Part shown: positions 9,301 to 18,291 of the stretch, one piece after another
Layout of the letters: each line of letters opens with the position of its first letter
Position numbering within the stretch: position 1 is the first letter of the stretch
From: Actinomadura macrotermitis
GTDB lineage: Bacteria > Actinomycetota > Actinomycetes > Streptosporangiales > Streptosporangiaceae
Direction: 5' to 3'
Length of the DNA stretch: 64,000 nt
Assembly (NCBI RefSeq): GCF_009604375.1
Contig: NZ_WEGH01000002.1
Location: 300,073 to 364,072, forward strand
The notes under the pieces: generated by a model
The model's database searches: none
Told to the model about the DNA's origin: nothing
Seen by the model: only the letters and a program-made list of their open reading frames with translations
Made by a program: the position numbers and the translations under genes

Positions 9301-10973
9301 AGAATCCTGATGACGACATGGACGCGCTACTGGCCGTGGACCGCGTCCTCAAATTGGGATTGGGACGGCAGGGGTGCCAGTCGATCCTGAACCAGCGTGA
9401 GAACGCACGCCGCTCCGAGCTCAAACAGCAGGTCCGTCAGAGCAAGTCCCTGCCCGAGAAGATCTACAGGCTGATCGGTCCGGAGGCGCTCAAGAGTCGC
9501 CTGCCGCAGGGCCTGGTCGAAAGCGAGGAGACCCGTACCGGCAAGGCCTCCGAGGGGGTACGGCTCGCCGAGCTCGCCATCGACGCCTTCGGCCCTGGCC
9601 TCCTCCGCACCTACTCCAAGGACATCTCCGCACGAGTCGACGGCGCACCGTCGCAGTACAACGGCAGCAGCACCGCCCTGCAGTTCGTCAACGAACTCGG
9701 CCTGCCCGATTTCTACGCGGGGACCAGAAGCGAGACCCCTCCTTCCTCGGAGAAGGTGGACGGCCCATCGTTCTTCCCCCGGCTGCACGATTACCAGGAG
9801 CGGCTGGCGGCGAACATGTACGACCTGCTCGCCGAGCGGCTTCCCGGTCGGGCGATGCTCAGTCTGCCCACCGGAGCCGGTAAGACCCGCATCGCAGCCG
9901 AGTCGGTCATCCGCCGGTTCAAGGAGCACGGCCTCGACGGTCCAGTCCTGTGGATCGCGCAGAGTTGGGAGCTGTGCGAGCAGGCCGTTCAGAGCTGGAA
10001 GTTCGTGTGGCAGAAGGTCGGCCCCGAGGAGCCCTTGACGATCAACAGGCTGTGGGACACCTACGAGGCCGCCGCTGTCGGCTCCGGTCCGCAGCTTGTC
10101 GTGGCCACGGACGCCAAGCTGGCGAGCGTGCTGGACAAAGAGGAGTACTCCTGGCTGCGGGAGGCGTCCGTCGTCATCGTCGACGAGGCACACAGTGCCT
10201 ATGACCGTATGACGCCGATCCTGAAGTCTTTGGGAATCACCCCCTCGCGCGCAGCGCGTCCGCTCATCGGCCTGTCCGCTACCCCCTACCGGGGGTTCAA
10301 CGAGGAGGAGACGCGGCGGCTCACTAAGCGGTTCGGCCATCGCCGGCTCGACGACGGCGTCTTCCCGTCGGCCGATCCCTTCACCCCGTTGCAGAAGCTC
10401 GGCGTGTTGGCCCGAGTCGAGCACCGGGAGTTGAAGGGTGCGACACTCGAGCTGTCCGATAAGGAGCTGAAGGACGCCGACTTCCGGGGGCTTCCAGCGA
10501 GCGCGGAATGGCGTCTGGAGCAGGATGATGAGCGCAACAGAATGCTTCTGGCCGAGATCAAAGCCATGCCCGACGACTGGCCAGTGCTGTTCTTCGCCAC
10601 CTCCGTCAACCACGCGAGGCTGATGGCCGCCATCTTCTCAAGGGAGGGCATCCCTTCCGCTGCGATCGACTCGAGCACTCCCACCCCCGAGCGTCGTGCC
10701 AACATCGATGCCTTCCGCAACAAGCGGATCAGGGTACTGACGAACTACAACGTCCTTGCCCAGGGCTTTGACGCCCCCGCCACTCGCGCGGTCGTCGTCG
10801 CCCGCCCGACCTACAGCCCGAACATGTACACCCAGATGATCGGTCGTGGCCTGCGCGGTCCGCTGAACGGCGGCAAGGAGGTCTGCACGATCCTCGACGT
10901 GCACGACAACATCGTCAACTACGATCGCAAGCTCGCCTTCACCGAGTTCGAGGACCTGTGGAGGGCCCGATGA
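6318..10973 (+). CDS. Sacsin-like GHKL ATPase fused to an SF2 DEAD/DEAH helicase
   Basis: A 1551-residue protein. The N-terminus is a sacsin-type HSP90-like ATP-binding domain: N-box YELVQNAADEL near 55-65 and glycine box GRFGVGIKSVL near 113-123. The C-terminal third is a superfamily 2 helicase: Walker A LPTGAGKTR near 1183-1191, DEAH box VIVDEAHSAYD near 1285, GLSATPYRG, and motifs V/VI (LAQGFDAPATRAV, QMIGRGLRG). The roughly 1000 residues between are uncharacterised. GTG at 6318 is chosen because GAGGAG lies 11 bases upstream and a hairpin precedes it. Its stop overlaps the next start (ATGA). It probably uses ATP to recognise and process foreign DNA. An AT-rich patch encoding the TSEDRQNLYKSNN region (7311-7370) departs from normal codon use. 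Confidence 0.88.
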   Translation: MSEPSSPSVQSVVDVVVEQSRRVLDTYRVDPRLIEEHANGERRITQGGYGDRQIYELVQNAADELRIDAGGELSVIITHSHLYCANEGSPVTPQGVDTILRMGVSRKRGGQIGRFGVGIKSVLSVSDAPQFFSQSGCFGFDREWSAEMIRGVHPEAEETPVLRMGRPLDLQKSLASDPILAELMKWATTVVRLPLKPESVQRLGSDLRNFPVEFPLFSPHVGTVTLEDRRVVPPVRRTISQMVNGDRHTLQEERFDGSDVTFQWRVFTRTVRPSKAALESAGELHDRPEIDLSWAVPDRSGRIRELGSFWAYFPTNYATLLRGILNAPWKTSEDRQNLYKSNNFNDELINEAARLVVGALPELSPADDPAAYIDLLPGRGREAPQWADRQLTLAIWAIAADEPSLPDQDGVLRRPVELMLHPEGLKDTWLKLWADHPGRPTAWCHHSIESRERRARAERIMRRAEVPDASVRQWLEALVEDGSPEASVAAVRILADMVRTNHPAAEEARKSRILLTETEGLVAPVVGKVFRRSSDDDLSDNLLYVHTAVSENFSAVPALETLGIHEAHAVGRFSAVVEQGVQGYTEAQWVAFWELSRQVGPDGATAILQGQVPDLLHVLKVRTLAGAFRRMADCLMPGRVVPADGSRDTAHTVDVRFHEDDRLLLHNLGLSDVPSTDMDPSGESWFNDYVEMAWNSYCQTLPANSRRPQLKTMQTEGALPAGPLHFLTELSEEGRAAFLKNLPSGGLVSSWTIRVGAQMGTRKRIVSPLVWMARRHGFLQTNLGLRAVHASVSPALGEHRRLLPVADVPIRVAEALKLPETLKQVPASIWTALLKDASVSEDETFPGQVYALVLEAGATWPEDIGTRCRVGAKWASDVPDTDIAVTADRAEYQSLVRENVPVLLMPTAESAELMIETYGLASPTGIIQKELRFVPASDPTPLTDEFPHLVITYRAKVSGWTLTRCRELEEIITSPNGERVAPIDEAAQDQSVLVKNPDDDMDALLAVDRVLKLGLGRQGCQSILNQRENARRSELKQQVRQSKSLPEKIYRLIGPEALKSRLPQGLVESEETRTGKASEGVRLAELAIDAFGPGLLRTYSKDISARVDGAPSQYNGSSTALQFVNELGLPDFYAGTRSETPPSSEKVDGPSFFPRLHDYQERLAANMYDLLAERLPGRAMLSLPTGAGKTRIAAESVIRRFKEHGLDGPVLWIAQSWELCEQAVQSWKFVWQKVGPEEPLTINRLWDTYEAAAVGSGPQLVVATDAKLASVLDKEEYSWLREASVVIVDEAHSAYDRMTPILKSLGITPSRAARPLIGLSATPYRGFNEEETRRLTKRFGHRRLDDGVFPSADPFTPLQKLGVLARVEHRELKGATLELSDKELKDADFRGLPASAEWRLEQDDERNRMLLAEIKAMPDDWPVLFFATSVNHARLMAAIFSREGIPSAAIDSSTPTPERRANIDAFRNKRIRVLTNYNVLAQGFDAPATRAVVVARPTYSPNMYTQMIGRGLRGPLNGGKEVCTILDVHDNIVNYDRKLAFTEFEDLWRAR

Positions 10974-12883
10974 GCGCACCGTACGAGGGGGCTCCCCCAC
11001 TCACCCCCGAACAGCAGGAGGTCGTCGACCTGCCCGCCGACGCGATGACACTGGTGGTCGCAGGAGCAGGGGCTGGCAAGACCCACACCCTGATCCGCAG
11101 GCTCGACGCGCTCATCGAGCACGAGGGGTTGAGCGCCGGCGAGACACTGGTGCTGAGCTTCTCCCGGGCGGCCGTCCGTGAACTACGTGGTCGGCTGGAC
11201 CGGCATGCCGACGCCGCCCGCCATGTCCGGGTGCGGACCTTCGACTCCTGGGCGCTAGAACTGCTCACCCAGGTGGACGCGGCCGGAGAATGGCAGGGAC
11301 ACGGCTTCGACGAGCGGATCAAGGCCGCCGCCGAGCTGATCGGAACGCCGGCGGTGAACGAGCTGTACGAGGATCTGCGCCATGTCGTCATCGACGAGGT
11401 GCAAGACCTCGTCGGTGACCGCCGGGAGCTGGTCGAAGCGCTGCTGGACACTTACGACTGCGGGTTCACCGTCGTGGGCGACCCCGCTCAGGGCATCTAC
11501 GGCTTCCAAGTGGACCCCGCGGAGCGGGCGGGCGAGGTCGGCCGCTTCTTCGACTGGCTCCACGGTCGGTTCGGCGAGGACCTCACCGTCCTGCACCTGA
11601 CCCGGAACTTTCGCGCCACCACGGACGAGGCGAAGATCGCGCTGCCCTTCGGCCCGCGACTCCAGGTCGGTGCGAAGGAGCATGCCGTAGATGGCGGTGT
11701 CCCCTACGAAGAGTTGCGGACCGCGCTTCTCGGCACTCTCCTGATCGGAGACCTGTCCGACGGTTTCGTCCTTCAGGGCCTGCAAGGCCACGAGGGGACA
11801 ACGGCTGTCCTGTGCCGCACTAACGGCCAGGCTCTTCTGCTGTCGGAGGCCTTGCATGCAGGTGGCGTACCGCACCGGGTGCAGCGTTCGGCCACCGATC
11901 GGGTCGTCCCGGCCTGGCTGGCCGAGCTTTTCAGCGCGGCCATATCGTCGGTCATGCCTCGAAGTGAGTTCGTCAAGTTCGCGGAGGGGCATTCCCTCCC
12001 AGCGCACTGGACGCCCGAGGAACTGTGGCGAATTCTGCTTCGTGCCGTCCCTAGCCGGGCTGACAGCCTCGACCTCGGCCGACTGCGGACAGTGCTGGCG
12101 GAACGCCGGATGCCCGACGAGTTGACCGCCCCGCCCGCGTCCGATCTGGTCGTGTCATCTGTGCACAGGGCCAAGGGGCTGGAGTTCGACCGCGTCCTGG
12201 TCGTCGACCCCGGACCGCTGCGGCCCGATGCGGACGACCCTGGCGAGGAGTCGCGGATGCTCTACGTCGCGCTGACCCGGCCGCGTCATGAGCTCATGCA
12301 TCTCGCCACCCCCAAGACCATGCCGATGTTCCTCAAGAGGACACCGGACAATCTGCGATGGGGGCGCTATCACGTCAGGAGCCGAGGCATGCGGCTCGGC
12401 CTGGAGTTCCTGGCCGGCGATGTGAACCGGGAGCAGCCTGCCGGTGCCCACCTGCTCCTTCCCGACCTCTCGTTCGACAGGTCGGCGGAGGAAATCCAGC
12501 GTTACCTCCTCGACATTGTCCGGCCCGGCGACGAGGTCGTTCTGGTGCAGGCGGAGGAGCAGTCGGTTCATCTGAACCACGCCCCGCGTTACCTGGTGAT
12601 GCACAACGGTTCGGTCCCCATCGGGATCACTTCGGAGCAGTTTGCGAAAGATCTCTATGCCTACCAGCGATGGTCGCAAAAACACGTACCCGAGAGCTGG
12701 CCCCGGCGTATCGTCGGCGTCCACGTGGACGCGATCGAGACGACGGCGGGCAGCCAGGCCGCATCGGCCGAGGCGGGACTGGGCGAGCGGGGCGTATGGG
12801 TGGTCCCGCGGCTCGTCGGGCTGAGCCGTTTCGACTACAGCAAGACCGATGCCGTAGGGGGAGATCTTGTCTCAACACAGTGA
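10970..12883 (+). CDS. UvrD/PcrA-like superfamily 1 helicase
   Basis: A 637-residue SF1A-type helicase. It has Walker A GAGAGKTHT near residues 31-39, motif Ia (LSFSRAAVRELRGR), Walker B DEVQDLVGD, motif IV-like LTRNFRAT, motif V HRAKGLEFDRVLVV and motif VI YVALTRPRHELM. The fold is complete. About 200 residues beyond motif VI are extra compared with a minimal helicase and have no assigned domain. It is the second gene of the operon, coupled by ATGA to the sacsin-helicase gene and overlapping drmA by 17 bases. Canonical DISARM has no UvrD-like subunit, so its presence is a notable feature of this locus. It likely unwinds DNA in 3'-5' direction for the defence complex (family knowledge). Confidence 0.88.
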   Translation: MSAPYEGAPPLTPEQQEVVDLPADAMTLVVAGAGAGKTHTLIRRLDALIEHEGLSAGETLVLSFSRAAVRELRGRLDRHADAARHVRVRTFDSWALELLTQVDAAGEWQGHGFDERIKAAAELIGTPAVNELYEDLRHVVIDEVQDLVGDRRELVEALLDTYDCGFTVVGDPAQGIYGFQVDPAERAGEVGRFFDWLHGRFGEDLTVLHLTRNFRATTDEAKIALPFGPRLQVGAKEHAVDGGVPYEELRTALLGTLLIGDLSDGFVLQGLQGHEGTTAVLCRTNGQALLLSEALHAGGVPHRVQRSATDRVVPAWLAELFSAAISSVMPRSEFVKFAEGHSLPAHWTPEELWRILLRAVPSRADSLDLGRLRTVLAERRMPDELTAPPASDLVVSSVHRAKGLEFDRVLVVDPGPLRPDADDPGEESRMLYVALTRPRHELMHLATPKTMPMFLKRTPDNLRWGRYHVRSRGMRLGLEFLAGDVNREQPAGAHLLLPDLSFDRSAEEIQRYLLDIVRPGDEVVLVQAEEQSVHLNHAPRYLVMHNGSVPIGITSEQFAKDLYAYQRWSQKHVPESWPRRIVGVHVDAIETTAGSQAASAEAGLGERGVWVVPRLVGLSRFDYSKTDAVGGDLVSTQ

Positions 12884-15800
12884 CCACTACCGGTTCCGGT
12901 CGGAACTGGTGGAACGGCTGCAGCGGGATCTGCTGGGGCCGATCGGCGCCGACGATGAGGTCATCGATGATGCGCCCATCACCACCTACGCCGCGGGGAT
13001 CCTCTTTCCCGGTGAGGAGGGGGGCCTGCGGGGCAACGCCTCCGGAGAAGGCGAAGGTGCGCCGAAGGTGTTCGCCGACGACACCGATGGGAGAACCGTC
13101 TCCGACGTTCTCGACAAGGACGCGATTCCGGATACCGGCGTCTCCATGGCCAACGTTCAGAAGCCGTCCTCCATGGGACTCACCTTCGCCGTGGACCCCA
13201 CAGTCGCGCGGAGCATCACCGTCACCGTCTCGGCTGCCGTGTACGAGCCCATCAACGCCGAGGGCAATGTCGTCGCGGCGCGGCGGATAGAGGCCCGCTC
13301 GATCGGGCAACATGATCAACGTTGGCGCCGGCGCGCGTTGTCGATCCCCCCGGTCGACATCGACATCACCGAGCCCGCCTTGCAGAAGAAGGACCTGGGC
13401 GTACGTGGCCTGCAGCTCCGGTACAACGTCCGCAAGCCTTCGGACGGCGCCGTCGCGGTCACCATCACGCTCGTCAACGTCCTTAAGGCCGGCCGGTCCG
13501 AGTTGCAGGACTCTTATTGCTTCTTCCAGCCGTCCCTCCACATCGCCGGTCCCGAGGGGAGCTCTGCGCTGGTCGAGCGTCCTGTCCCCGTGGGTGTGGA
13601 CGAGGACGAGGTCAAGCTCAACAAGCTCCTGCACCGGCATGCCCCGACCTTCGCGGTCGGCCATGGCTGCGCGGCCGATTGGGAGTGGACGGCGCCCCCC
13701 ATGCGCGGCGCCGTTCGCCAGAAGGCGCAGAAGGCATCCGTGCCCGCTGTATGGTCGGCCTTCGTCCCCTCCTACGAGGTGCTGTTGACCGACTCCAACC
13801 GGGACATCGACACCAGGGCCCTGGGCATGTTGCGCCTGTCCGAGGTGTCGGATGCGGAGATCATCGGTTCGTTGACCGCATTGGCGGCCGGCTATCGCAC
13901 CTGGATCGCCGAGCGTGGCGCCGAGGCCGAGCAGCTTGCGGACACCGAATACGCCCAGACGGCGCGGACGCGCATCAAGGAGTGCAGCGAGGTCGCCGAG
14001 CGCATCGAGCGCGGCATCTGGGTACTTGAGAGCGACAAGAACGCGATGACCGCCTTCCGGCTGGCCAACCGCGCCATGGCCGAGCAGCGGGGACGCACAT
14101 CCTGGATCAGGGACGGCCGGTCCGGCGACCCGAGCCTGGACGGGGAGTGGCGCCCATTCCAGATCGCGTTCATCCTCCTGTGCCTTCAAGGGATCGTCGA
14201 TCACGACCATCCCGAACGCGCCATAGCCGACGTCCTGTGGTTCCCGACCGGTGGTGGCAAGACCGAGGCGTACCTCGGCCTGATCGCCTTCACGGTCTTC
14301 CTGCGGCGGTTGCGCAAGGGCGCGGCCGGCGGCGGCGTCACGGCGCTGATGCGCTACACGCTGCGGCTGCTCACCCTTCAGCAGTTCGAGCGTGCGACGG
14401 CGCTCATCTGTGCCATGGAGTCGATCCGTCGACGTGATCCCGCCCGTCTCGGCGACGAGGGCATCTCCATCGGCATGTGGGTCGGCAGCGCGGCCACCCC
14501 CAACGACCTGAAGACGGCCGACGCGAGCCTTAAGAAGTTGCGCGATAACAAGGACCTGTTCGAGAACAATCCTGTGCAACTGCGCGTTTGCCCTTGGTCA
14601 GGTGCTCTACTCGGCCCCAAACAATACGCCGTAGACCTGGACCAGAGGACGATGACCGTCTCCTGTCCGGATGCCGATTGTGAGTTTCGCAATGGCCTGC
14701 CGATCCACGTCGTCGACGAAGAGATCTACCAGGTGCGTCCCACCCTGGTGATCGCCACAGTGGACAAGTTCGCCATGCTCACCTGGCGGGATGACGTCGC
14801 CGCGCTGTTCAACCGCGACCGGCCGGGCACCCCTCCGCCGGAACTAATCGTGCAGGACGAACTGCATCTGATCTCGGGGCCGCTCGGCACACTGGCCGGC
14901 CTATACGAGACTGCAGTGGACGCCGCCGCCGACCAGCCCAAAGTCGTCGCGTCCACTGCGACGATCCGCCGCGCGGCCGAGCAGGGGCGGGCGTTGTTCG
15001 ATCGAGCGGTGCGCCAGTTCCCGCCGGCCGGGTTGGATTCGCGCGACTCCTGGTTCGCCGTGGAGACGTCCCCCGCCGACAAGGCGTCACGCCTGTACGT
15101 CGGCCTACTGACGCCGAGCACAAGCCAAGCCACACTCCTGGTTCGCGCCTACGCCGCCCTCCTGCACGACGCGGCGGCGGTGGAGGGCACCGACGCCGTC
15201 CGAGATGCCTACTGGACGCTGATCGGCTACTTCAACAGCCTCCGGTTGCTGGCCGCGGCCGAGCTTCAGGTTCATGACGACGTCCAGGACCGACTTGCAC
15301 TGTTGGCCAAGCGGGACGGGGTCGAGCGTCAGGTCGAGCGGTACGCCGAACTGACGAGCCGGGTGAAGTCCAGCGAGATCCCCACGCGCCTGAAGGAACT
15401 GGAGATCGCGCGGCCGAATGGTGCCTTCGACACCGTCCTGGCCACCAACATGATCTCCGTCGGCGTCGATGTCGACCGGCTCGGGCTCATGGCCGTCATG
15501 GGACAGCCACAGACCACCGCCGAGTACATCCAGGCCACCAGCCGCGTCGGCCGACAACACCCCGGTCTGGTCGTAACGCTCTTCAACGCCGCGCGGTCGC
15601 GGGATCGCTCGCACTACGAGACCTTCGCCTCCTACCACTCGGCCCTCTACCGACAGGTCGAGTCCACGAGCGTCACACCGTTCTCCGCCCGCGCCCGGGA
15701 CCGGGCACTGCACTCGGTCTTGATCGGCCTCACTCGGTTGGTCGTCGACGCGGCCCGTCCCAACGATGCGGCGCAGAACGTCGAAGGCTTCCTGGATCGG

Positions 15801-16109
15801 ATCGAGGAGATGGCGGAGACGATCGTCTCCCGGGCGGAGAGCGTGGCCCCCGATGAGGCGAAGGACGTGGCCGAGCACCTGTCCGCCATCATCGAGCATT
15901 GGCGGAGCCTCGCCGAACGCCACGACCTTGAGGCAGGCGACAAGCCACTGCGGTACTCCGCCATGCGCTCGTTCAAGCGGAGCGAACCGCGCCCCGAGGA
16001 CGCCGCATTGATCCGGCGCTACTCCGACGAAGATCTGGAGTTGGCGTTCACGGCGTTGGAGAGCATGCGCGATGTCGATGTCGAATCCGACCTCTACCTG
16101 GAGTACTGA
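12867..16109 (+). CDS. drmA: DrmA-like DISARM helicase
   Basis: A 1080-residue SF2 helicase resembling DrmA of DISARM. It has Walker A LWFPTGGGKTEAYLGL near residues 454-469, Walker B VQDELHLISGPLGT near 661-674, motif III-like ASTATIRR, and motifs V/VI TNMISVGVDVDRLG and IQATSRVGRQHPG near 856-895. In characterised DISARM, DrmA forms the DNA-binding core with DrmB and blocks incoming DNA. The start is TTG at 12867, supported by an AGGGGGAG ribosome site just upstream; it overlaps the preceding gene in another frame. DrmB follows after one base. Identity rests on motif and neighbour recognition. Confidence 0.88.
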   Translation: MSQHSDHYRFRSELVERLQRDLLGPIGADDEVIDDAPITTYAAGILFPGEEGGLRGNASGEGEGAPKVFADDTDGRTVSDVLDKDAIPDTGVSMANVQKPSSMGLTFAVDPTVARSITVTVSAAVYEPINAEGNVVAARRIEARSIGQHDQRWRRRALSIPPVDIDITEPALQKKDLGVRGLQLRYNVRKPSDGAVAVTITLVNVLKAGRSELQDSYCFFQPSLHIAGPEGSSALVERPVPVGVDEDEVKLNKLLHRHAPTFAVGHGCAADWEWTAPPMRGAVRQKAQKASVPAVWSAFVPSYEVLLTDSNRDIDTRALGMLRLSEVSDAEIIGSLTALAAGYRTWIAERGAEAEQLADTEYAQTARTRIKECSEVAERIERGIWVLESDKNAMTAFRLANRAMAEQRGRTSWIRDGRSGDPSLDGEWRPFQIAFILLCLQGIVDHDHPERAIADVLWFPTGGGKTEAYLGLIAFTVFLRRLRKGAAGGGVTALMRYTLRLLTLQQFERATALICAMESIRRRDPARLGDEGISIGMWVGSAATPNDLKTADASLKKLRDNKDLFENNPVQLRVCPWSGALLGPKQYAVDLDQRTMTVSCPDADCEFRNGLPIHVVDEEIYQVRPTLVIATVDKFAMLTWRDDVAALFNRDRPGTPPPELIVQDELHLISGPLGTLAGLYETAVDAAADQPKVVASTATIRRAAEQGRALFDRAVRQFPPAGLDSRDSWFAVETSPADKASRLYVGLLTPSTSQATLLVRAYAALLHDAAAVEGTDAVRDAYWTLIGYFNSLRLLAAAELQVHDDVQDRLALLAKRDGVERQVERYAELTSRVKSSEIPTRLKELEIARPNGAFDTVLATNMISVGVDVDRLGLMAVMGQPQTTAEYIQATSRVGRQHPGLVVTLFNAARSRDRSHYETFASYHSALYRQVESTSVTPFSARARDRALHSVLIGLTRLVVDAARPNDAAQNVEGFLDRIEEMAETIVSRAESVAPDEAKDVAEHLSAIIEHWRSLAERHDLEAGDKPLRYSAMRSFKRSEPRPEDAALIRRYSDEDLELAFTALESMRDVDVESDLYLEY

Positions 16110-16110
16110 C

Positions 16111-17976
16111 ATGGCCCTGCGATCCGACTCCAAGAAGCGGTCCTTCGGTATCCCCGGCAAGGGCTCCAAGGCCCAGACCCCCTCCCGCCAGTCCAAGGGC
16201 TCCGTTCGACGCACCCAGATGATCACTACGTACGGTGTGGGATCGTTGGTCGCGCTCGGCGACCAATCCTTCCTGGTGAGCGGGCTGGACACTTGGCGGG
16301 TCAACTGGGCACCAGTGATCTACGAGCCCAACCTCCAGCGCTGGCTGGGGGTAACGCACTTCCGGCTGCCTCCCGCCGACAATCCCCCGAGCGGGGACGG
16401 CGTCAAGATCCGCCGCTTTCCCCAGTGGTACTCCTGCTCCAAGTGCAAGGACCTGAAGCCGTACAAGGACTTCGGGGGAGGCGACAAGAACACCTGTCAG
16501 GCCTGCGGCACCACGCTGACCCCTTCCCGGTTCATCGTCGCCTGCGTGAACGGCCACCTCGACGACTTCCCCTACTGGGAATGGGTGCACAGGAAGAAGG
16601 GCGCCTCCGGCGCCGAGCGCACCTCCTCCTGCAAACTGAGCCTCCACACCACGGGCAGCAGCGCCTCCCTGGCCTCCATCATCATCAAGTGTTCCTGCGG
16701 TGAGCAGTCGTCCATGGCGGGCTCATTCGGCAAGGAGGCCCTGCGCAGCATCGGAGTGACATGCCGTTGCCGGCGACCGTGGCTCGGTCGCGGAGCAGAC
16801 GAGACAAGCTGCGGTGAGGCTCCGCGCACGTTGCAGCGAGGTTCGTCCGCGGCATGGTTCCCGGTCCACCGCTCGTCGCTGTCGATCCCGCCGTGGTCTC
16901 AGCGCCTTCAGCAGCTTCTCAACAAGCACATGAACCAGATCACCAAGCATCGGGACGATGAGAGGTCCCTGCGCGTCGTGATCGAGACGTTCATCGACGG
17001 AACCGAATTCACCGTGGAGCAGGTGCTCTCCGCGCTGGAGGCCCGGGACAAGCTCGCCGAGGAGTCCTTGGACGACGATGCCAAACTCGACGCCTCCAGT
17101 CGGCTTCGTGCGAAGGAGTACAAGGAACTGGAGGCCGGGGTTTCCGCAGAACACCTCGAGGACGAGTTCGAATGCGAACCGGCGCCCCTGGACCCGTCGG
17201 CGCCACGTCCAGCGGAGCTGGACAAGGTCATGCTCGTTAAGCGGCTCCGGGAGGTCCGTGCCCTTAGGGCGTTCACCCGTGTTGAGGCACCGGACCGGCT
17301 GACCCTGCGCGAACGTGAAGCCAAGCTCTCCTTGGAGAAGCTCGACTGGTTGCCCGCCATCGAGGTGAGCGGTGAGGGAGTGTTCCTCAGCCTCGACAAC
17401 GCATCGTTGCGTACATGGGAGCAGTCGCCCGGCCCTCTTCACCGGGCGGACCGCATCCGCGGCAGGCACGAAGTCCTTTTGCGCGAGCGCGCAGAGAGGG
17501 CCGGGGTGAGGGCGACGAAGGCCGACCTGACTTCCGAGGTCGACGCCCGCTTCATCCTCCTGCACACCCTGGCCCACGCGCTGATCAACGAGTGGAGCTT
17601 GGACAGCGGTTACCCCGCCGCCTCCCTCAGGGAGCGGATCTACAGCTCCGACACGATGAAAGGCATTCTCATTTACACGGCCGCCAGTGACTCCGCCGGC
17701 AGCCTCGGCGGGCTTGTCGCGCAAGGGGATGCGAAGCGGCTGCGTGCTTCTCTGACATCGGCGATGGACCGCGTCTCCTGGTGCTCCCAGGATCCGCCGT
17801 GCATGGAGTCGGAGGCCAGTGGCACCGACAGCCTGAACCTGGCGGCCTGTTACGCCTGCGTGCTGTTGCCTGAGACGAGCTGCGAAACGAACAACGCTTT
17901 CCTCGACCGTGCGTCGCTAATCGGAACTCCGGAATCACCGGAGATCGGCTACTTCACCGGGCTGCGCACCTCATAG
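16111..17976 (+). CDS. drmB: DrmB-like DUF1998 protein of DISARM
   Basis: A 621-residue protein starting one base after the drmA stop. An N-terminal GSVRRTQMITTYGVGSLVAL segment is typical of DrmB. A zinc-ribbon-like set follows (CSKCK...CQAC, residues about 109-134) with further Cys clusters (KCSCGEQ, CRCRRPW). The C-terminus is DUF1998-like: LAHALINEWSLDSGY, and a Cys-rich tail (CSQDPPC, CYACVLLPETSC). DrmB partners DrmA and is required for DISARM immunity in studied systems. It is the last gene of the plus-strand operon; no DrmC (phospholipase D-like) gene follows. Confidence 0.88.
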   Translation: MALRSDSKKRSFGIPGKGSKAQTPSRQSKGSVRRTQMITTYGVGSLVALGDQSFLVSGLDTWRVNWAPVIYEPNLQRWLGVTHFRLPPADNPPSGDGVKIRRFPQWYSCSKCKDLKPYKDFGGGDKNTCQACGTTLTPSRFIVACVNGHLDDFPYWEWVHRKKGASGAERTSSCKLSLHTTGSSASLASIIIKCSCGEQSSMAGSFGKEALRSIGVTCRCRRPWLGRGADETSCGEAPRTLQRGSSAAWFPVHRSSLSIPPWSQRLQQLLNKHMNQITKHRDDERSLRVVIETFIDGTEFTVEQVLSALEARDKLAEESLDDDAKLDASSRLRAKEYKELEAGVSAEHLEDEFECEPAPLDPSAPRPAELDKVMLVKRLREVRALRAFTRVEAPDRLTLREREAKLSLEKLDWLPAIEVSGEGVFLSLDNASLRTWEQSPGPLHRADRIRGRHEVLLRERAERAGVRATKADLTSEVDARFILLHTLAHALINEWSLDSGYPAASLRERIYSSDTMKGILIYTAASDSAGSLGGLVAQGDAKRLRASLTSAMDRVSWCSQDPPCMESEASGTDSLNLAACYACVLLPETSCETNNAFLDRASLIGTPESPEIGYFTGLRTS

Positions 17977-18291
17977 GCCGGAAAGGCTGGAGCATGTTTC
18001 TCGTACCTTTTCGGAGCTGACACCCGTCCCGCTTCACTCGACCCCGGGAAGACTGGTACGTACTCCTCACGTCTCTGCGGAGCTGAGGACTGCCTCGCCC
18101 AGGGTCATGAGTGTGAGCGAAGCCTTGGCCTCTGGCCGGCTTTGGCTCTGGGGATGGCTGCTTCTGGTGCTCTGTGTGGGTTGTTGTGAGAATCCTGGAA
18201 AGGATCTTGCGCCCGATCAGTCTGCGCATGCCGTAGGCAACCATCGTTCGGCGTGTGAGCTGGGAGTTCTGCGGCATTCGGGGGTACGGCG
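17977..18291. other. Intergenic region after the defence operon
   Basis: About 315 bp between drmB and a decayed small gene. I see no open frame with a ribosome site and no strong hairpin. It appears to be the right border of the island. Confidence 0.5.

Noticed and set aside
12627..14579. 650-codon minus-strand frame opposite drmA
   Set aside because: Low-complexity shadow of the helicase gene; no domain or ribosome site.
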